A stretch of DNA of 64,000 nt, taken from positions 1 to 64,000 of the forward strand of contig JAJOZX010000919.1 of NCBI GenBank assembly GCA_023014485.1, given 5' to 3'. The translations under genes were made by a program, and so were the position numbers. Under the pieces are notes generated by a model that saw only the letters and a program-made list of their open reading frames with translations, searched no databases and was not told the DNA's origin. Source of the stretch: Bathynomus jamesi (lineage: Eukaryota > Arthropoda > Malacostraca > Isopoda > Cirolanidae). Positions 53,383-63,750 of the stretch are shown piece after piece. Position 1 is the first letter of the stretch. Every line of letters begins with the position of its first letter.

Positions 53383-54720
53383 GCCCCCCCCCCCCCCCGC
53401 CCATGGCCTAAACCATTAGAGGTACAGTAAAACTAAACATACCTTACAAAAGAGAATTTAATCCTGCATTTAATGAGAAACAATTAAAACTTGGTGTTCC
53501 CGCCATTGGCTTCCAAGACAGCCTGAATTCGCTTTGGGTAGCTTGCCAAAAGTGACGTGAATAGATCTTGATCGTTACGCAAATTTGCTAAAACAGTTTC
53601 AATGTGTTGCGTCATTGTATCCTTCGAAAATCGATTTGCTGCAGGTTCTTGAAACAAGAGACATTCAACCTTGTCCTTTATAACTGATCCAGTGTGTTCA
53701 CAGACGTTCAGGTCAGGAGAATTTCCTGGCCATTCTTCATTTCCAAAGAATTCGATCTCATGGTTCCGCAACAACTGTTGAGTGGCTAATACCTTAAAGC
53801 AGGGGGCCTTATCGTGCAGAAGTGTGACCTGATCGACATCCATAACATTGTTTGGGTTTCTTATAAAAGGAATGACATGCTGGGATAGAATAATATCACG
53901 AAAATACTGTCCATCCCAACTCTGACCATTTGGCTTCAGCACCCACATGAGCTTTTGCAGTGAACAAAACAAACACACCAACACAGTCTGGACTTTTTAA
54001 TAATTCGCGATAATGTTCATTGTCATCGATTTCATCTGGTGTTGTGGCCCACACTCGATCATTTTGGTAGTTAGGCCGATGTGTTACGTAAACAAAAAAT
54101 TCATCGGAGACAGCTAAATGCATGAAATCATCCACATCCCAATCTTCAAGATAATGGACAAACCACATTCTGTCATCGATGTTAAGTTGAGTTTTTCTTG
54201 GCTTTGGAAGTTCATGCCAAGGCTTTAAACCTTGCCTATGACGGTACAGTCGAATGATCTCACCACTAACGATCTTTCCTCTCAACACTTCGATCTCTCT
54301 AGAAAGTTTAGCACAGCTGTTTTTCCGCTTACGCGTACCGCTTTTAATGATGCCCTTTGTTTCCTGAGAGAGTGGCAAATTTGGGCGCCCAGATTTGGTT
54401 GTATCCATTTCACATTCATCCAAAGTTTTATTCCAATTCTTTTGACGAAGTCCTCACTTCTTCGCAACTTTTTGGCAACCCATGAACGTGTTATAAAGGT
54501 GGCTCCAGCATCACGAGCTTCCCGAAATGTTATTGCTCGTATGCGATCTATCACACGTTGCCTCTCCGAATCATCAATTAATTGAGAAGTCATTATATTA
54601 TCACTTTATCAGCTAGAGTAATTTTAATACCTGCAATAAATAAAGAATTTTATATATTTTTATAATCACTAAAAAACTATTTCGATATAAGTAAACATGT
54701 AAGCTGCAAATGGGGGGGGC
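53383..54720 (-). mobile_element. DD37E Tc1/mariner element in the LINE
   Basis: Inserted with TA target duplication (53381-53382 and 54721-54722); LINE sequence reads through on both sides. The ends are unusual homopolymers: AGC plus a run of C on the left, mirrored by a G run and GCT on the right. About 1.34 kb. Confidence 0.85.
53484..54593 (-). pseudogene. DD37E transposase, few lesions
   Basis: The start at 54593 (MTSQLIDDSERQRVIDRIRA) is followed by a helix-turn-helix (SWVAKKLRRSEDFVKR) and, after a frameshift near 54440, SGRPNLPLSQETKG and a second DNA-binding region; DDFMHLAVSDEFFVYV (first Asp, about 54090); RVWATTPDEIDDNEHY; SPDCVGVFVLFTAKA; second frameshift near 53960; LKPNGQSWDGQYFRD; VTLLHDKAPCFK (second Asp, about 53810); WPGNSPDLNVCEHTGSVIK (Glu); end GGNTKF at 53484. 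I count 37 residues between Asp and Glu, matching the DD37E group (TRT/Traveler type). About 370 codons with only two clear frameshifts, so a relatively recent arrival. Confidence 0.85.
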
Positions 54721-54920
54721 TAAGGTTTTTTGGAACCCTTATAGACCTTCAAACACTCCAACTGCAAAATTCTCTGAAGCCATTGACATCAGAAACCTAA
54801 TAAAGTCCTTAAACACCCCAACCCTGAATATAATACCCTGCGGTGATTTTAATTTTCCATTTACAAAATACAAAAGAATGGGAAGTGTATATATACCAGT
54901 GTATATATGTGTGTGTGTAT

Positions 54921-55409
54921 CGTTGTACGTAAATTCCACCCAGTAAATTCCACCCATGGTAAATTCCATGCAAAGGGTTATCAAAAAGGTTTACAGTTTA
55001 TTGAAGTTTATTAAAAAGTTTATGCAAAATAAAAAACTGGTAAAATATATAGGTTAGGTCAACTGTACACCCTTGATGATTGGTTAGGTTTAGTTGTGAT
55101 ATTTTCGTTAAAACTAACGAAAATGACGCTAACTCAAAAACAAGTGATTTGCTATAGAAACGATGGTCAAAATCATTCGAATCACCTAAAAACACACCAG
55201 AAAAACACTGTCCAGTGATGGAAAACACTGTCCAGTCACTATCAAAAATTGACCTTAAAAAATAAGTTATAATTGTTAAAATTCTTAAATTTTTTGGTGG
55301 AATTTACCATGGGTGGAATTTACCATGGGTGGAATTTACCATGGGTGGAATTTACCATGGGTGGATTTTTCGGGGGTGGAATTTACTGGGTGGAATTTAC
55401 ATGGAACCG
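54921..55409. mobile_element. MITE with 16-bp subterminal tandem repeats
   Basis: Left GTAAATTCCACCCAGTAAAT and its complement at the right (about 55380-55399) are 20-bp perfect inverted repeats. The interior is AT-rich and non-coding. It sits in a gap of the LINE. Confidence 0.75.
55297..55372. repeat. 16-bp tandem repeat (TGGAATTTACCATGGG)
   Basis: Four consecutive copies plus a partial one inside the right end of the MITE; one copy in reverse orientation lies near the left end (about 54940-54965). Each unit contains the palindrome CCATGG. Confidence 0.9.
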
Positions 55410-55414
55410 TATAT

Positions 55415-55909
55415 ATGTAGTCGAGACCATCATGGGCGAGACCGAGACTGAAACCGAGATCATAACGCAATTTTGCATGTATTCAATATTTTGGAATGTC
55501 TAATTCTTAAGCTCTGTTTCGCATTCAGGAAAAAAGTTTCTGAAGAGGTTATCAAGTGACAGTTGATAAATGTACTCATAATTTATTCACAAATTCATAG
55601 TTTGTGACATTTTTCAGCAGTTAACCGCCTACTTAAAACAAGAGTGTTCGTTGCACTCGAAGAACATCAACATACTAAGCACATCTGAGATAGTGTGAAA
55701 TATTTTTTGTGTAGGTCTGTACTTACTGTGAAATTGTTGGTCATGGATGATGCTTTCTTTATACAAATTAGAAACCTCCAATGTTTTTGGATTTTTTTAA
55801 TGGATGGTGAAGTAAAGTAAATCGGAATCAGTGATGTAGTCAAGACCATCGTGGCCGAAACCGAGACCTAAGCACTCGAAACCGAGACCGGTCTCGAGTC
55901 CTACATCAT
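55415..55909. mobile_element. MITE with ATGTAGTCGAGACC ends
   Basis: Left ATGTAGTCGAGACC and complemented right GATGTAGGACTCGAGACC are imperfect inverted repeats with repeated CGAGACC words inside. A second internal GATGTAGTCAAGACC at 55831 makes the last 80 bp a hairpin of its own. hAT-like in appearance; non-coding. Confidence 0.6.
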
Positions 55910-56660
55910 CGATATATACCCCAGGACGAGGGGGGCACGAGAGAAGACTAAAAACGAGCAAAAATGTTGATAGCTCTAACGGATGAATTTATGTGAACGA
56001 GGGAGATAACGGATAACACCAGAGAAAATAAAGGCTCGCATCTGGTATTCACGAATAACACCAATTTAATAATCAATGATATAAAAATAACATCAACACG
56101 TATCTCAAACCACAACATTATCGACGTATCGACTAATATGGCGAGAACACCAAAAGAAAATACTCCTGCTGATGAAAGAGGCTAATTTTGGATTTTTAAT
56201 CTAAATTCTTAAGACTATAAGTTGCAAACACCATAAACAAACACCCAACACCATAAACGTGATACAAGTAAATTGAAAAGTGTAGAAAGAGAGATACAAA
56301 CCCTAATTAATGGCCATTCAGAGAGAGAAGAGGAAGATGCGGTGAAAACTAAAGAAAAACCCAAATACTTCTATAACTTCGCGCGAAGAAAAACAAAAAC
56401 GCGGATCACTACCGCGCCCTTAAGGAAAGAAAATAACGAGTTAACCGATGATCTAAAAGAAATATCTGAAATAGTGAGAGCTCAATATGAATCGGCTATC
56501 AGTACCCCCAAAAGAGAGAAAGTAGTATCTGACAGAAATACCGGTTTTGAAGAGGAATTAAATGGAGAACGTGTAACTTATTTTGAATTTATCGTGGAAG
56601 ATATAACAAAAGCTATGACAAATGAAATCACATTCAGCTGCAGACCAGGACAAATGGAAT

Positions 56661-58844
56661 TAGGGCTGAGCATTTCCCACTCTTTTCTTAATCCCGGGAA
56701 ACGGGATTCAAAAACTTGCAATCCCGGGATTAAAAAAATTAAATAAGGTTGAAGTACTGGAATAAATTAAATAACTAAACCGAAAATTTCCTTTTATTGA
56801 ACAAAAACATGCTTTAATAAAAACTTTCTAGAGACTAATAAAACTGAACTTATTGATTTATTTGGATTATCACTTAAAATAATGCTTTAAAAAACACAGA
56901 TGATCAATACTTTTGTGGAAAAGTGTTTCCACAAGAAAATAAATTTGTTAAGATTTAAAAATATCATTCTGTTTGTATAAATTAAAGTATTACTCTTTAA
57001 TTTCTTAATACTGTATAAAGTGCCTCGATGCTCAGTACATTGCTTAGCATCCTTTTTCGATAAGCCTAACTTATAAGTCTCTTCAAAGGTGCCACATCTA
57101 TAATCTTAAACAGAGATTCCTAAATTTTAAATGTTCTTTTAGGCTAATATAAATCACGTAAAGGAGTTAAGTGTAGAACTAAAATTATATAAATTCTTTT
57201 GCTAATATCATTGTTAGACAACCTTTGCAACCTTAATAATCTTTTGTAACACGTGGCACCATGGGTGTTTCTCCAGGACAAAGGGAAACACCTTGAGTAA
57301 GGGAACACGCCTTGAGAGAGTCAGTCGTGCCTCGGCCCTGTGGGCAGGGAGTCAGTGTCTTGATGTAAGCATTTGTTCGTTAATAACTCTCTAAACAAGT
57401 GTAGTGAAAAGGATTTGATTTTTTTTAATGACTGTGCATTGTAAAAAAAAATTCATTAATAGTTTAAAGTGATTTTCCCCCTTGTGGAAATAAAGGACTG
57501 AACAAAGGAAAACTCGTCATTTTATATCCTTCAACGAGAGAAGTATTCCACTCCCTCAACGGACTGAGGGAGGGTACGCCATTGAGCGAAGGTATAAATT
57601 GTTTTATCGTAACTCGCAGTCAGATTAAGTAAGTACGAAAAGAAGAACCGTGGACGTCAGTCAGATTAATTAAACGGTATAAACTTCCTTGTTGGTGCGA
57701 GGAAGCGACATACTGAGAATACCTTAAAGGATATCGTCATATCCGACACTTTTATCACTTAAAGATGTTCGGAGTTTTGTGATGAATAATCTTACAGCAG
57801 AAAATGCTCTTTCCGACTCTATTGAAGTTAGAGGAATTGTCGCCAGAGCATTAAATAAGAGGTTTAAATCTGTTATTCAATTACATCAGTACCTTCTGCC
57901 ACTACGTCCGTCTCACTTTTTCTGAAAAGCCTGACCAACAACTCTGGCAGTTATTTGCAATGTTGATTTGGAAGGCAGTGAAACATTAGGACAAGTTGAA
58001 TTAAATGCTATTATAGGATTGTTTAAATATCTATATAATCCTACGAGCTTCTTATTACGTCTGTCTTGAAGTCTTTTTTCTACTGATTGTTTTAAGGTGG
58101 TAGAAAAACAAGTTTTCTGTTCTCTCGACTCATTTACAATAAAAGCAAACACGCCGCCTGCAGTGAGCAATGTTGCATCTCTGCTACCAAGCTTCTCCAA
58201 TCCAATTTTAACCGGTTCTAAAGATAACAACATTTATATATTCAAATTCTTCATCTGAAACATCCATGCCCTTTCCAATTCCAAGGTCAATCAATGCTTT
58301 CGAAATTAGTTTTCTTAGTCGTACAAATCTTTCCAACATTACTATTAAACTATTCCATCTTATTTGTGAATCTAGTTGTAGATGATGTTCTTTGTTATGC
58401 TCAAGTCTTACATATTTTTGTAAGATTTCGTTTTTTAAAGGCGATCTACGAAGTAATTTCACAATTTTTCTCACTTGTAATAATGCTAGCAACGTGTGTC
58501 TTCAAACCCTTGTGCTAGTTCAATAGGCCTAACATCGGCATTATTGTTTGAAATTTCGACAGCAGTTGTAAATTCGTCTTCTTCATCATTCTCTTCATCA
58601 CTATCATTGTTCAAGCTCGCATCTTCCTCAGAAATGTCTTCTGATACCTGTTGATTAACTGTTGTGTTTCTTGAATTACTTTTTTTGTAAGGACATCACA
58701 AATATATCCTCATAATAAAACTGTGTTTAAAAGTCTCCCCTGAAAATAGACACCGGGAAATCCCGGGATTGATGACAGTTTTCCCGATAAATGAGCTGTC
58801 TACTTTACTTCCGGGATTCCAGGATCCCGGATGCCCCAGCCCTA
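56661..58844 (-). mobile_element. hAT element with exact 8-bp duplication
   Basis: Inserted in the LINE with AATGGAAT on both sides (56653-56660 and 58845-58852). Ends TAGGGCTGAGCATTTCCC and, complemented, TAGGGCTGGGGCATCC. Palindromic AATCCCGGGATT-type words cluster in both subterminal regions. About 2.18 kb with a broken transposase on the minus strand. Confidence 0.92.
57724..58690 (-). pseudogene. hAT transposase C-terminal half
   Basis: From 58690: an acidic linker (SEEDASLNNDSDEENDEED-like), then LLRRSPLKNEILQKYV, LQLDSQIRWNSLIVML, LRKLISKALIDLG, a frameshift near 58230, KLGSRDATLLTAGGVFAFIV, EKRLQDRRNKKLVGLYRYLN, and after a shift near 57910 the dimerisation motif NALATIPLTSIESERAFSAV with LRTSLSD before the stop at 57724. 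The N-terminal BED finger and first catalytic part are not evident; the region 56700-57700 is non-coding. Inactive. Confidence 0.8.
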
Positions 58845-59402
58845 AATGGAATAACCTTGTTGATAAAAAAGTAAAAACGAATAGCTACACCCCTTTATTA
58901 GAGAAGATCTCTGGACACTGGGGAAATACGGAGCACACTCAAAAGAGCGAACATTGTTCTTATATATAAAGTGAGAGATAGTCTCGAGGAAAAACTATGG
59001 ACTGGTGTCCACTGATATCATTTCGCCAAAATATTTGAAAGAAAAATCAGGGAGAAAATATATGACATTTCGGAGACACGGGAAAGATTCAATCTGAACC
59101 TGCACGGATTCCGATCAGGAAGATCGTGCCTATCACAACTAATGGAGCGTAATAACAATATCACAGACGTAATTGAGAGCAGTGATAACTACGATGGATT
59201 TTGCTAAAGCATTCGATAAATGTGATCATGACATTATAGCACATAAAATGAAACTCGTGGAAATAACGGGCAAATGGATCTATAACTTCCTCGGGGGACG
59301 GCAGCAAGCCGTAAAAGTCCAAGGTATATCATCGTCAGAATCGGAAGCACACAGCGCAGTTCCACCAAAAACACTACTAACCCCACTCCTTTTCATTATC
59401 AT

Positions 59403-60119
59403 CAGTGGCGGATCTACTGTGAAACTAATGAAGCTTAAGCTTCAGGGCCCCTAATCCAGGAGGGGCCCTGAAGCAACTTCTTTTTTAATGAGTGAATTTT
59501 TCAACAAAATCGATGTTTTTTTTTGAAGTGTTTGTTATTAAAATAAGGCTATTTTAGTGATAGAATCATAAGCCAATGGGTTGAAGTACTTAATATTGAC
59601 CTTAGAATATGCTCTAATACCCATTTCATATGGCCTCAAAATGCCCCTGTAATTGGTCAAATTTCAAAATTTTCTCGAGGGCTTCCAGCGTCCGAACCCC
59701 CAGCTGTATGGGCTCACTGAGCTCGCCAGAATCTATTCATAGTCTACATTTTGGCAGCTGGATCCTCGAATCCTTCGTTGGTGCACGGCTTAATAGTTCT
59801 ATAGCTCAGCCCTTAGGCTAGAGCCAATCGGAACCATAAAAAGACATCTGAATTCTCATAGAATTGCCATAGAACAACCCATTGAAGAAGATAACAGCGG
59901 TTACCCAGACCTCGTTGCGGGTGGGAAGGGGCTCACTGTATGGCCCATTTTCAAGCACCACCCCACCACCCCGTTCTCCGCCATTTTGGGCCTCGAGGTC
60001 CTTGCAAGGGCAGCAAGGCCCTTTGAACCTTGTTGGATGTTGCCCTATTGTTGCTGGTTGCGAAGGGGCCCCCATAACAGTTCAAGCTTCAGGGTCCCAA
60101 AAATGTAGGTCCGCCACTG
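59403..60119. mobile_element. hAT-type non-autonomous element, exact 8-bp duplication
   Basis: Target duplication ATTATCAT at 59395-59402 and 60120-60127, inside the LINE RT. Ends CAGTGGCGGATCTAC and, complemented, CAGTGGCGGACCTAC, followed by mirrored CTTCAGGGCCC blocks. 717 bp, no coding capacity. Confidence 0.93.
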
Positions 60120-60365
60120 ATTATCATGCTGATAGACATAAACAATGAAGTAACCGACAACAGTATAGTAACATCCTTTGCTGACGATACAAACATCAAC
60201 AGAAAAATTGGTAATGCAGAAGAGGTGTAGAGGCCTTATAGAAGGAGGGACACAAACAGAATATACAGTTGGTCAGAAGACATGAATTTTAACACCGAGA
60301 AATTTCAGCTCTTGAGATATGGAAGAAATGAAAAACTTAGACAGCATACTCTATATATATATATA

Positions 60366-60780
60366 TTCTGGTTCACTTAAACCATTTTATATTTTACTTT
60401 TCATCCATACTTTTATACTTTATATCATTTAACTTTTAATCTTTTTATTTAATACATATTGCAACTTGCTTTTAATTTTCGCTAATTGTAAGTAATTTTT
60501 ACAATTCTGTTCTACCTAAACCATTTATATTTTACTTATTATCCATACTTTTATTCTTTATATCATTTAACTTTTAATCTTTTAATTTAATATACATTGT
60601 AACTTGTTTTTGATTCTCGCTAATTGTTGCCCATTTTAATTTGTTGTTCGTTTACTTATTTACTTATTTATTTTTACTTGTTTTTAAAAATTTTTTAGCA
60701 CTGATGATGGAAATTGAATTTTTCCGAAACGTCTCTCAATAAACATGTACCATCTTTTCGTCGTCCTATTCCTCCTAAGT
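60366..60780 (+). mobile_element. Penelope-type terminal segment
   Basis: AT-rich sequence resembling the PLE 3' tail at 7745-7870 (TTTTATACTTTATATCATTT style). Its first part is duplicated in tandem (about 60366-60500 and 60501-60635). It continues into the hammerhead-like motif at 60701 and a short GC-richer end. No coding part remains. Confidence 0.5.
60701..60730 (+). ncRNA. Hammerhead-ribozyme-like motif (candidate)
   Basis: CTGATGA (60701-60707), a hairpin GGAAA/TTTCC with a 7-nt loop, then GAAAC (60726-60730) reproduce the hammerhead core order CUGAUGA-stem II-GAAA. Hammerhead motifs are documented in Penelope-like terminal repeats. The base pair next to the core is U-C and stems I/III are not clear, so this may be a decayed copy or a coincidence. 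Confidence 0.35.
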
Positions 60781-60813
60781 TACGCTTCCCTAAGAACAAA
60801 CCATTCAACCAAG

Positions 60814-60814
<1 letters not shown>

Positions 60815-60849
<35 letters not shown>
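60815..60849. repeat. (TA)n tract
   Basis: TA repeat just before the second deleted mariner. Confidence 0.9.
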
Positions 60850-60853
<4 letters not shown>

Positions 60854-61760
60854 GGCGTCCCAAAAAAATGTATACACACTTTAACAGCTGATAGCTCAAT
60901 TGATGTTTTCTTTCTTTCGAAGTTAAACCCATTAGAATTAATAATGGCAGTCAGACTAAGCTTTGAACAAAGGAATTCATTCTAAAATGCTACTGGGAAA
61001 GTGTGAAAACGCAGTTGAAGTGCAAAGACAGTTTAGGAGGGAGTTTCAAAACAGATCCACCAACGCGACTTACCATCACTCTAATTAGAAGATAAGTTTG
61101 AAGCCGATGGAACTGTTCAGAATGTCCACAAGAAGCGTTCCGGAAGATCACGGACATCGACAAGCCCCACAAAGCAAGAAAGAGTACTGGAAACGTATCA
61201 CCAAAGTCCAAGAAAATTTGTGCGGCAAGCGAGTCGTGAGGTAGGAATTTCAGAATCGTCTGTCCAACGCATTTTGAAGCGCTGTCAATGGAAAAGTTAC
61301 ATTCCAAGATTAGTCCATGCTATTAATGAAGATGATCCGGACCGAAGAGTGGAGTATTGCGAGTGGTACTTGGCACGATGTGGATGTGGATTGGACGAAG
61401 GGGTTTCGTAGAATACCCTCCTCGTTCACCAGACCTCACACCACTAGACTTTTTTTATGGGGATACTTAAAAGACAAAGTCTACGCTATAAAACCTGCAA
61501 CAGTCGCTGAATTGAGAGCAGCCATTGAACGAGAATGCACACAAATACCAAACGAAATATTTCGTGATGTTTGCGATTCCATTGCTTCGCGTTATCAGCA
61601 GTGCCTGGACCAGAACGGACGTCAGTTTGAAAACAGGCGTTGACAAAACAATTAAATAATGTCTGTAGATTCTATTACATTTTGAAAATGAAATGTATTT
61701 TAATAAACACTGCCTTTATAATTATTTAAAGTGTGTATACATTTTTTTGGGACGCCCTGT
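60850..61760 (+). mobile_element. DD41D-type mariner, internal-deletion copy 2
   Basis: Same ends (ACAGGGCGTCCC...GGGACGCCCTGT), same length class and same internal junction as 11601-12508. Differences are a handful of substitutions and single-base indels. Confidence 0.9.
60944..61643 (+). pseudogene. Mariner transposase lacking its catalytic core (copy 2)
   Basis: The start at 60944 corresponds to 11694 of copy 1. The N-terminal DNA-binding half has extra single-base indels, leaving the open parts from 61220 ([19 protein letters not shown]) through CEWYL, then the same jump into WIGRRG, SPDLTPLDFFLWG-like sequence and tail QCLDQNGRQFENRR ending at 61641-61643. The two first catalytic Asp are absent, as in copy 1. 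More decayed than copy 1 in the 5' half and nearly identical in the 3' half. Confidence 0.85.
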
Positions 61761-62222
61761 ATATATATACCCTTTACACTGTGAGTTCCACAGATATTGC
61801 ATATGAAAGCTATTATTGAAATGTCATACGAAAATGGAATTCATATTTAATTTAAAATTATTGAAACCTAATTAACACTTTAAACCTGATCAATAATTAG
61901 GGAAAATGGTCAAAACAAATTTTTTTTTCAGTTCATTCATAGAAAAAATTTTCAATTTTTCAAAATATTTCGTCGTTTCAGTTAGTTACGTTCATCTCTT
62001 TGATTTGGATATTAAACCACTTCTGTTTATGATATTGATTCGCTGAGAGGGAGAGAAGGAGAGTGTTTTTTCCATGACTGGTTAAAATTGGTGGTTATAT
62101 CAGCGAAAAAATTAGGCCCCTAATACTAAAAATTGCTTTACATTCACCTCGACACTCACCAAACATTCAAACATTCATTATTCGCTTCTTCAGAATGGTG
62201 AAAATCTTACTCGAGAACTCTG

Positions 62223-62267
<45 letters not shown>
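61761..62267. other. No gene recognised
   Basis: AT-rich; ends in a (TA)n tract at 62226-62267. No signal seen. Confidence 0.45.
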
Positions 62268-62271
<4 letters not shown>

Positions 62272-63125
62272 TACCGTGCAAAAGTCAGAGACCACTGTGA
62301 ATCTGATAACTATTAGATAATCTGTCGTATGAAAATTGGTTTTGATACTAAAATACATATTAGGTAACTAGAACTTCTGGTTCATAGTAACGTATAACTA
62401 AATTATTATTTAAGTGTATAAAGTTGTATAAGCTGGATGACCCTTTAGTCTGTATAAATTGGACTTGAGGGTTGATTCATTATATTACTTATAACGCATG
62501 TTTTTAAAGATCTAGCGAACTATTAATGATGGATCGGCAGTAAATGCTCCTAAGCTATTGTTATATCAATATTTACAATTAAAATTATTGACATATTCAC
62601 TTAAACTCTGAAAAACAAATTTATCCAAAACGTTTCTCATCATATTCCTAATTCTTGTTGTTTTTTTCCTTCACAGGCTTAAGAAATGACGAAACGTACA
62701 ATTTCTGATGAGATTAGATATAAAATAATACATTTGCATGGTGAGGGACTGAGTCAAAGAAAGAAGTGAATCTACAGGTGTTTCCAAAACTGGTGTAAAA
62801 AATATCTTGGCTCGTCACAGATCAAATGGCACCCCAGCTGATCGTCCTAGATTAAGGAGGCCTTCTAAGCTTTCTCCATCTGATCTACAATATCTAAAGA
62901 TTGCTTCCCTTCGAGACAGACGCAAATCCAGCACTTTATTTGCAGCAGATCTCGCAAAAAAACAACAAGTGTCTCAGTTGATCCTTCTACTGTACGAAGG
63001 TAGCTTAACTCATAGGTCTTAAAGGACGTGTTGCAGCAAAAAAGCCACTTTTAAGGAATGGAAATAAAGAGAAGAGAAGAAAATATGCTTTGGAACACAA
63101 GTATTGGACATCTGAGACCTACTGA
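62268..63125 (+). mobile_element. Tc1-like element, 5' half
   Basis: Left end ACAGTACCGTGCAAAAGTCA is a familiar Tc1-type terminus, next to TA. The element stops near 63125 in mid-transposase; no matching right end is present. Confidence 0.75.
62686..63122 (+). pseudogene. Tc1-like transposase, N-terminal half
   Basis: The start at 62686 (MTKRTISDEIRYKIIHLHGEG) is the Tc1 helix-turn-helix entry. After a frameshift near 62763: STGVSKTGVKNILARHRSN, DRPRLRRPSKLSPSDLQYL, SLRDRRKSSTLFAADLA, and then in other frames LKGRVAAKKPLLRNGNKEKR and ALEHKYWTSE, just before the first catalytic Asp. The catalytic domain is missing. A TTTTTCCTTCACAG stretch ends 10 nt before the ATG and could be a 3' splice site, but this is weak. 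Confidence 0.78.
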
Positions 63126-63239
63126 GTTAAGTTTCCTTCGTACAGTACAGGGATCAACTGAGACACCTATTGTTTTATATATATAATATAATATACACCT
63201 TTCAAAGGTTCCGTACGATGATTCCTCATTTCACGAAGG

Positions 63240-63389
63240 TCAAACTTTAGACCCTGTCCAAATTATTAGACTCGCTGACGAGATTCTTCGGACACTTGAT
63301 TGAGACACATTCAGTTTACGCGCTCTCTCTCTTTGTGAAAAAGTATCGGCAATCAACAAACCACTAATCTGCGCCTTTTTACGTGGCAT
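63240..63389 (-). pseudogene. Tc1-like helix-turn-helix fragment (49 codons)
   Basis: A short minus-strand frame starting at 63389 reads MPRKKAQISGLLIADTFSQR then ARKLNVSQSSVRRI, which fits a Tc1/IS630 N-terminal helix-turn-helix. It then runs into unrelated residues and a stop at 63240-63242. Either a truncated gene or the start of one broken by a frameshift near 63290. It is oriented opposite to the neighbouring Tc1 half. Confidence 0.55.
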
Positions 63390-63526
63390 AAAATCACACA
63401 ATCTTCCATATTATCAATTAGAACAAGAGCAAAGAAAATAGGTTTACAAATCTGAAAAGTAGTAAGGTACAGTTAAAATTTCACACACTAAACTATAGTA
63501 GAGCTTAAAAAAGTATATTAATTTAA

Positions 63527-63746
63527 CCCTTTCATACCCAAATTAAGTCGAAAAGTAAAAAAAAAAATTGGGATATAAAAATCGTTTAATTGGACCCAAA
63601 ATAACTGAAAAATATATTTTACAAAGTTTTATTGTTCATAAGTAATAAAATACGAAATGTGTTAAATTTCACACATTGGGAACTGGAAGGTCTAAAATTG
63701 CTTCCAAAGTTAACGATGAAAATTTCACACACTGGGCATTTAAGGG
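63527..63746. mobile_element. piggyBac-like MITE with TTAA flanks
   Basis: TTAA at 63523-63526 and 63747-63750. Ends CCCTTTCATACCCA and, complemented, CCCTTAAATGCCCA. 220 bp, AT-rich, with repeated TTTCACACA..GGG words inside. The TTAA target and CCCTT start are the piggyBac pattern; no transposase. Confidence 0.7.
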
Positions 63747-63750
63747 TTAA

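Larger units (their letters stand above)
53205..60345 (+). pseudogene. CR1-like LINE split by at least five insertions
   Basis: One LINE ORF2 reassembled across gaps. Segments: 53205-53382 (endonuclease: GGCATYIRE, LIVIYGAPIN); 54721-54893 (YRPSNTPTAKFSEAI, IIPCGDFNFPFTKYKR); 55916-56652 (endonuclease end with FTNNTNLINDI, SNHNIIDVS, then a linker with KEKPKYFYNFARRK); 58853-59402 (SYTPLLEKI, FERKIREKIYDI, LHGFRSGRSCLSQLME, TMDFAKAFDKCDHDIIAHK, LLTPLLFII); 60120-60345 (INNEVTDNS, SFADDTNINRKIG with both catalytic Asp near 60178, LLRYGRNE). The C-terminal part is missing; it ends at TA. Similar to the fragment at 30-31 kb. Inserted elements are listed separately. Confidence 0.82.
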
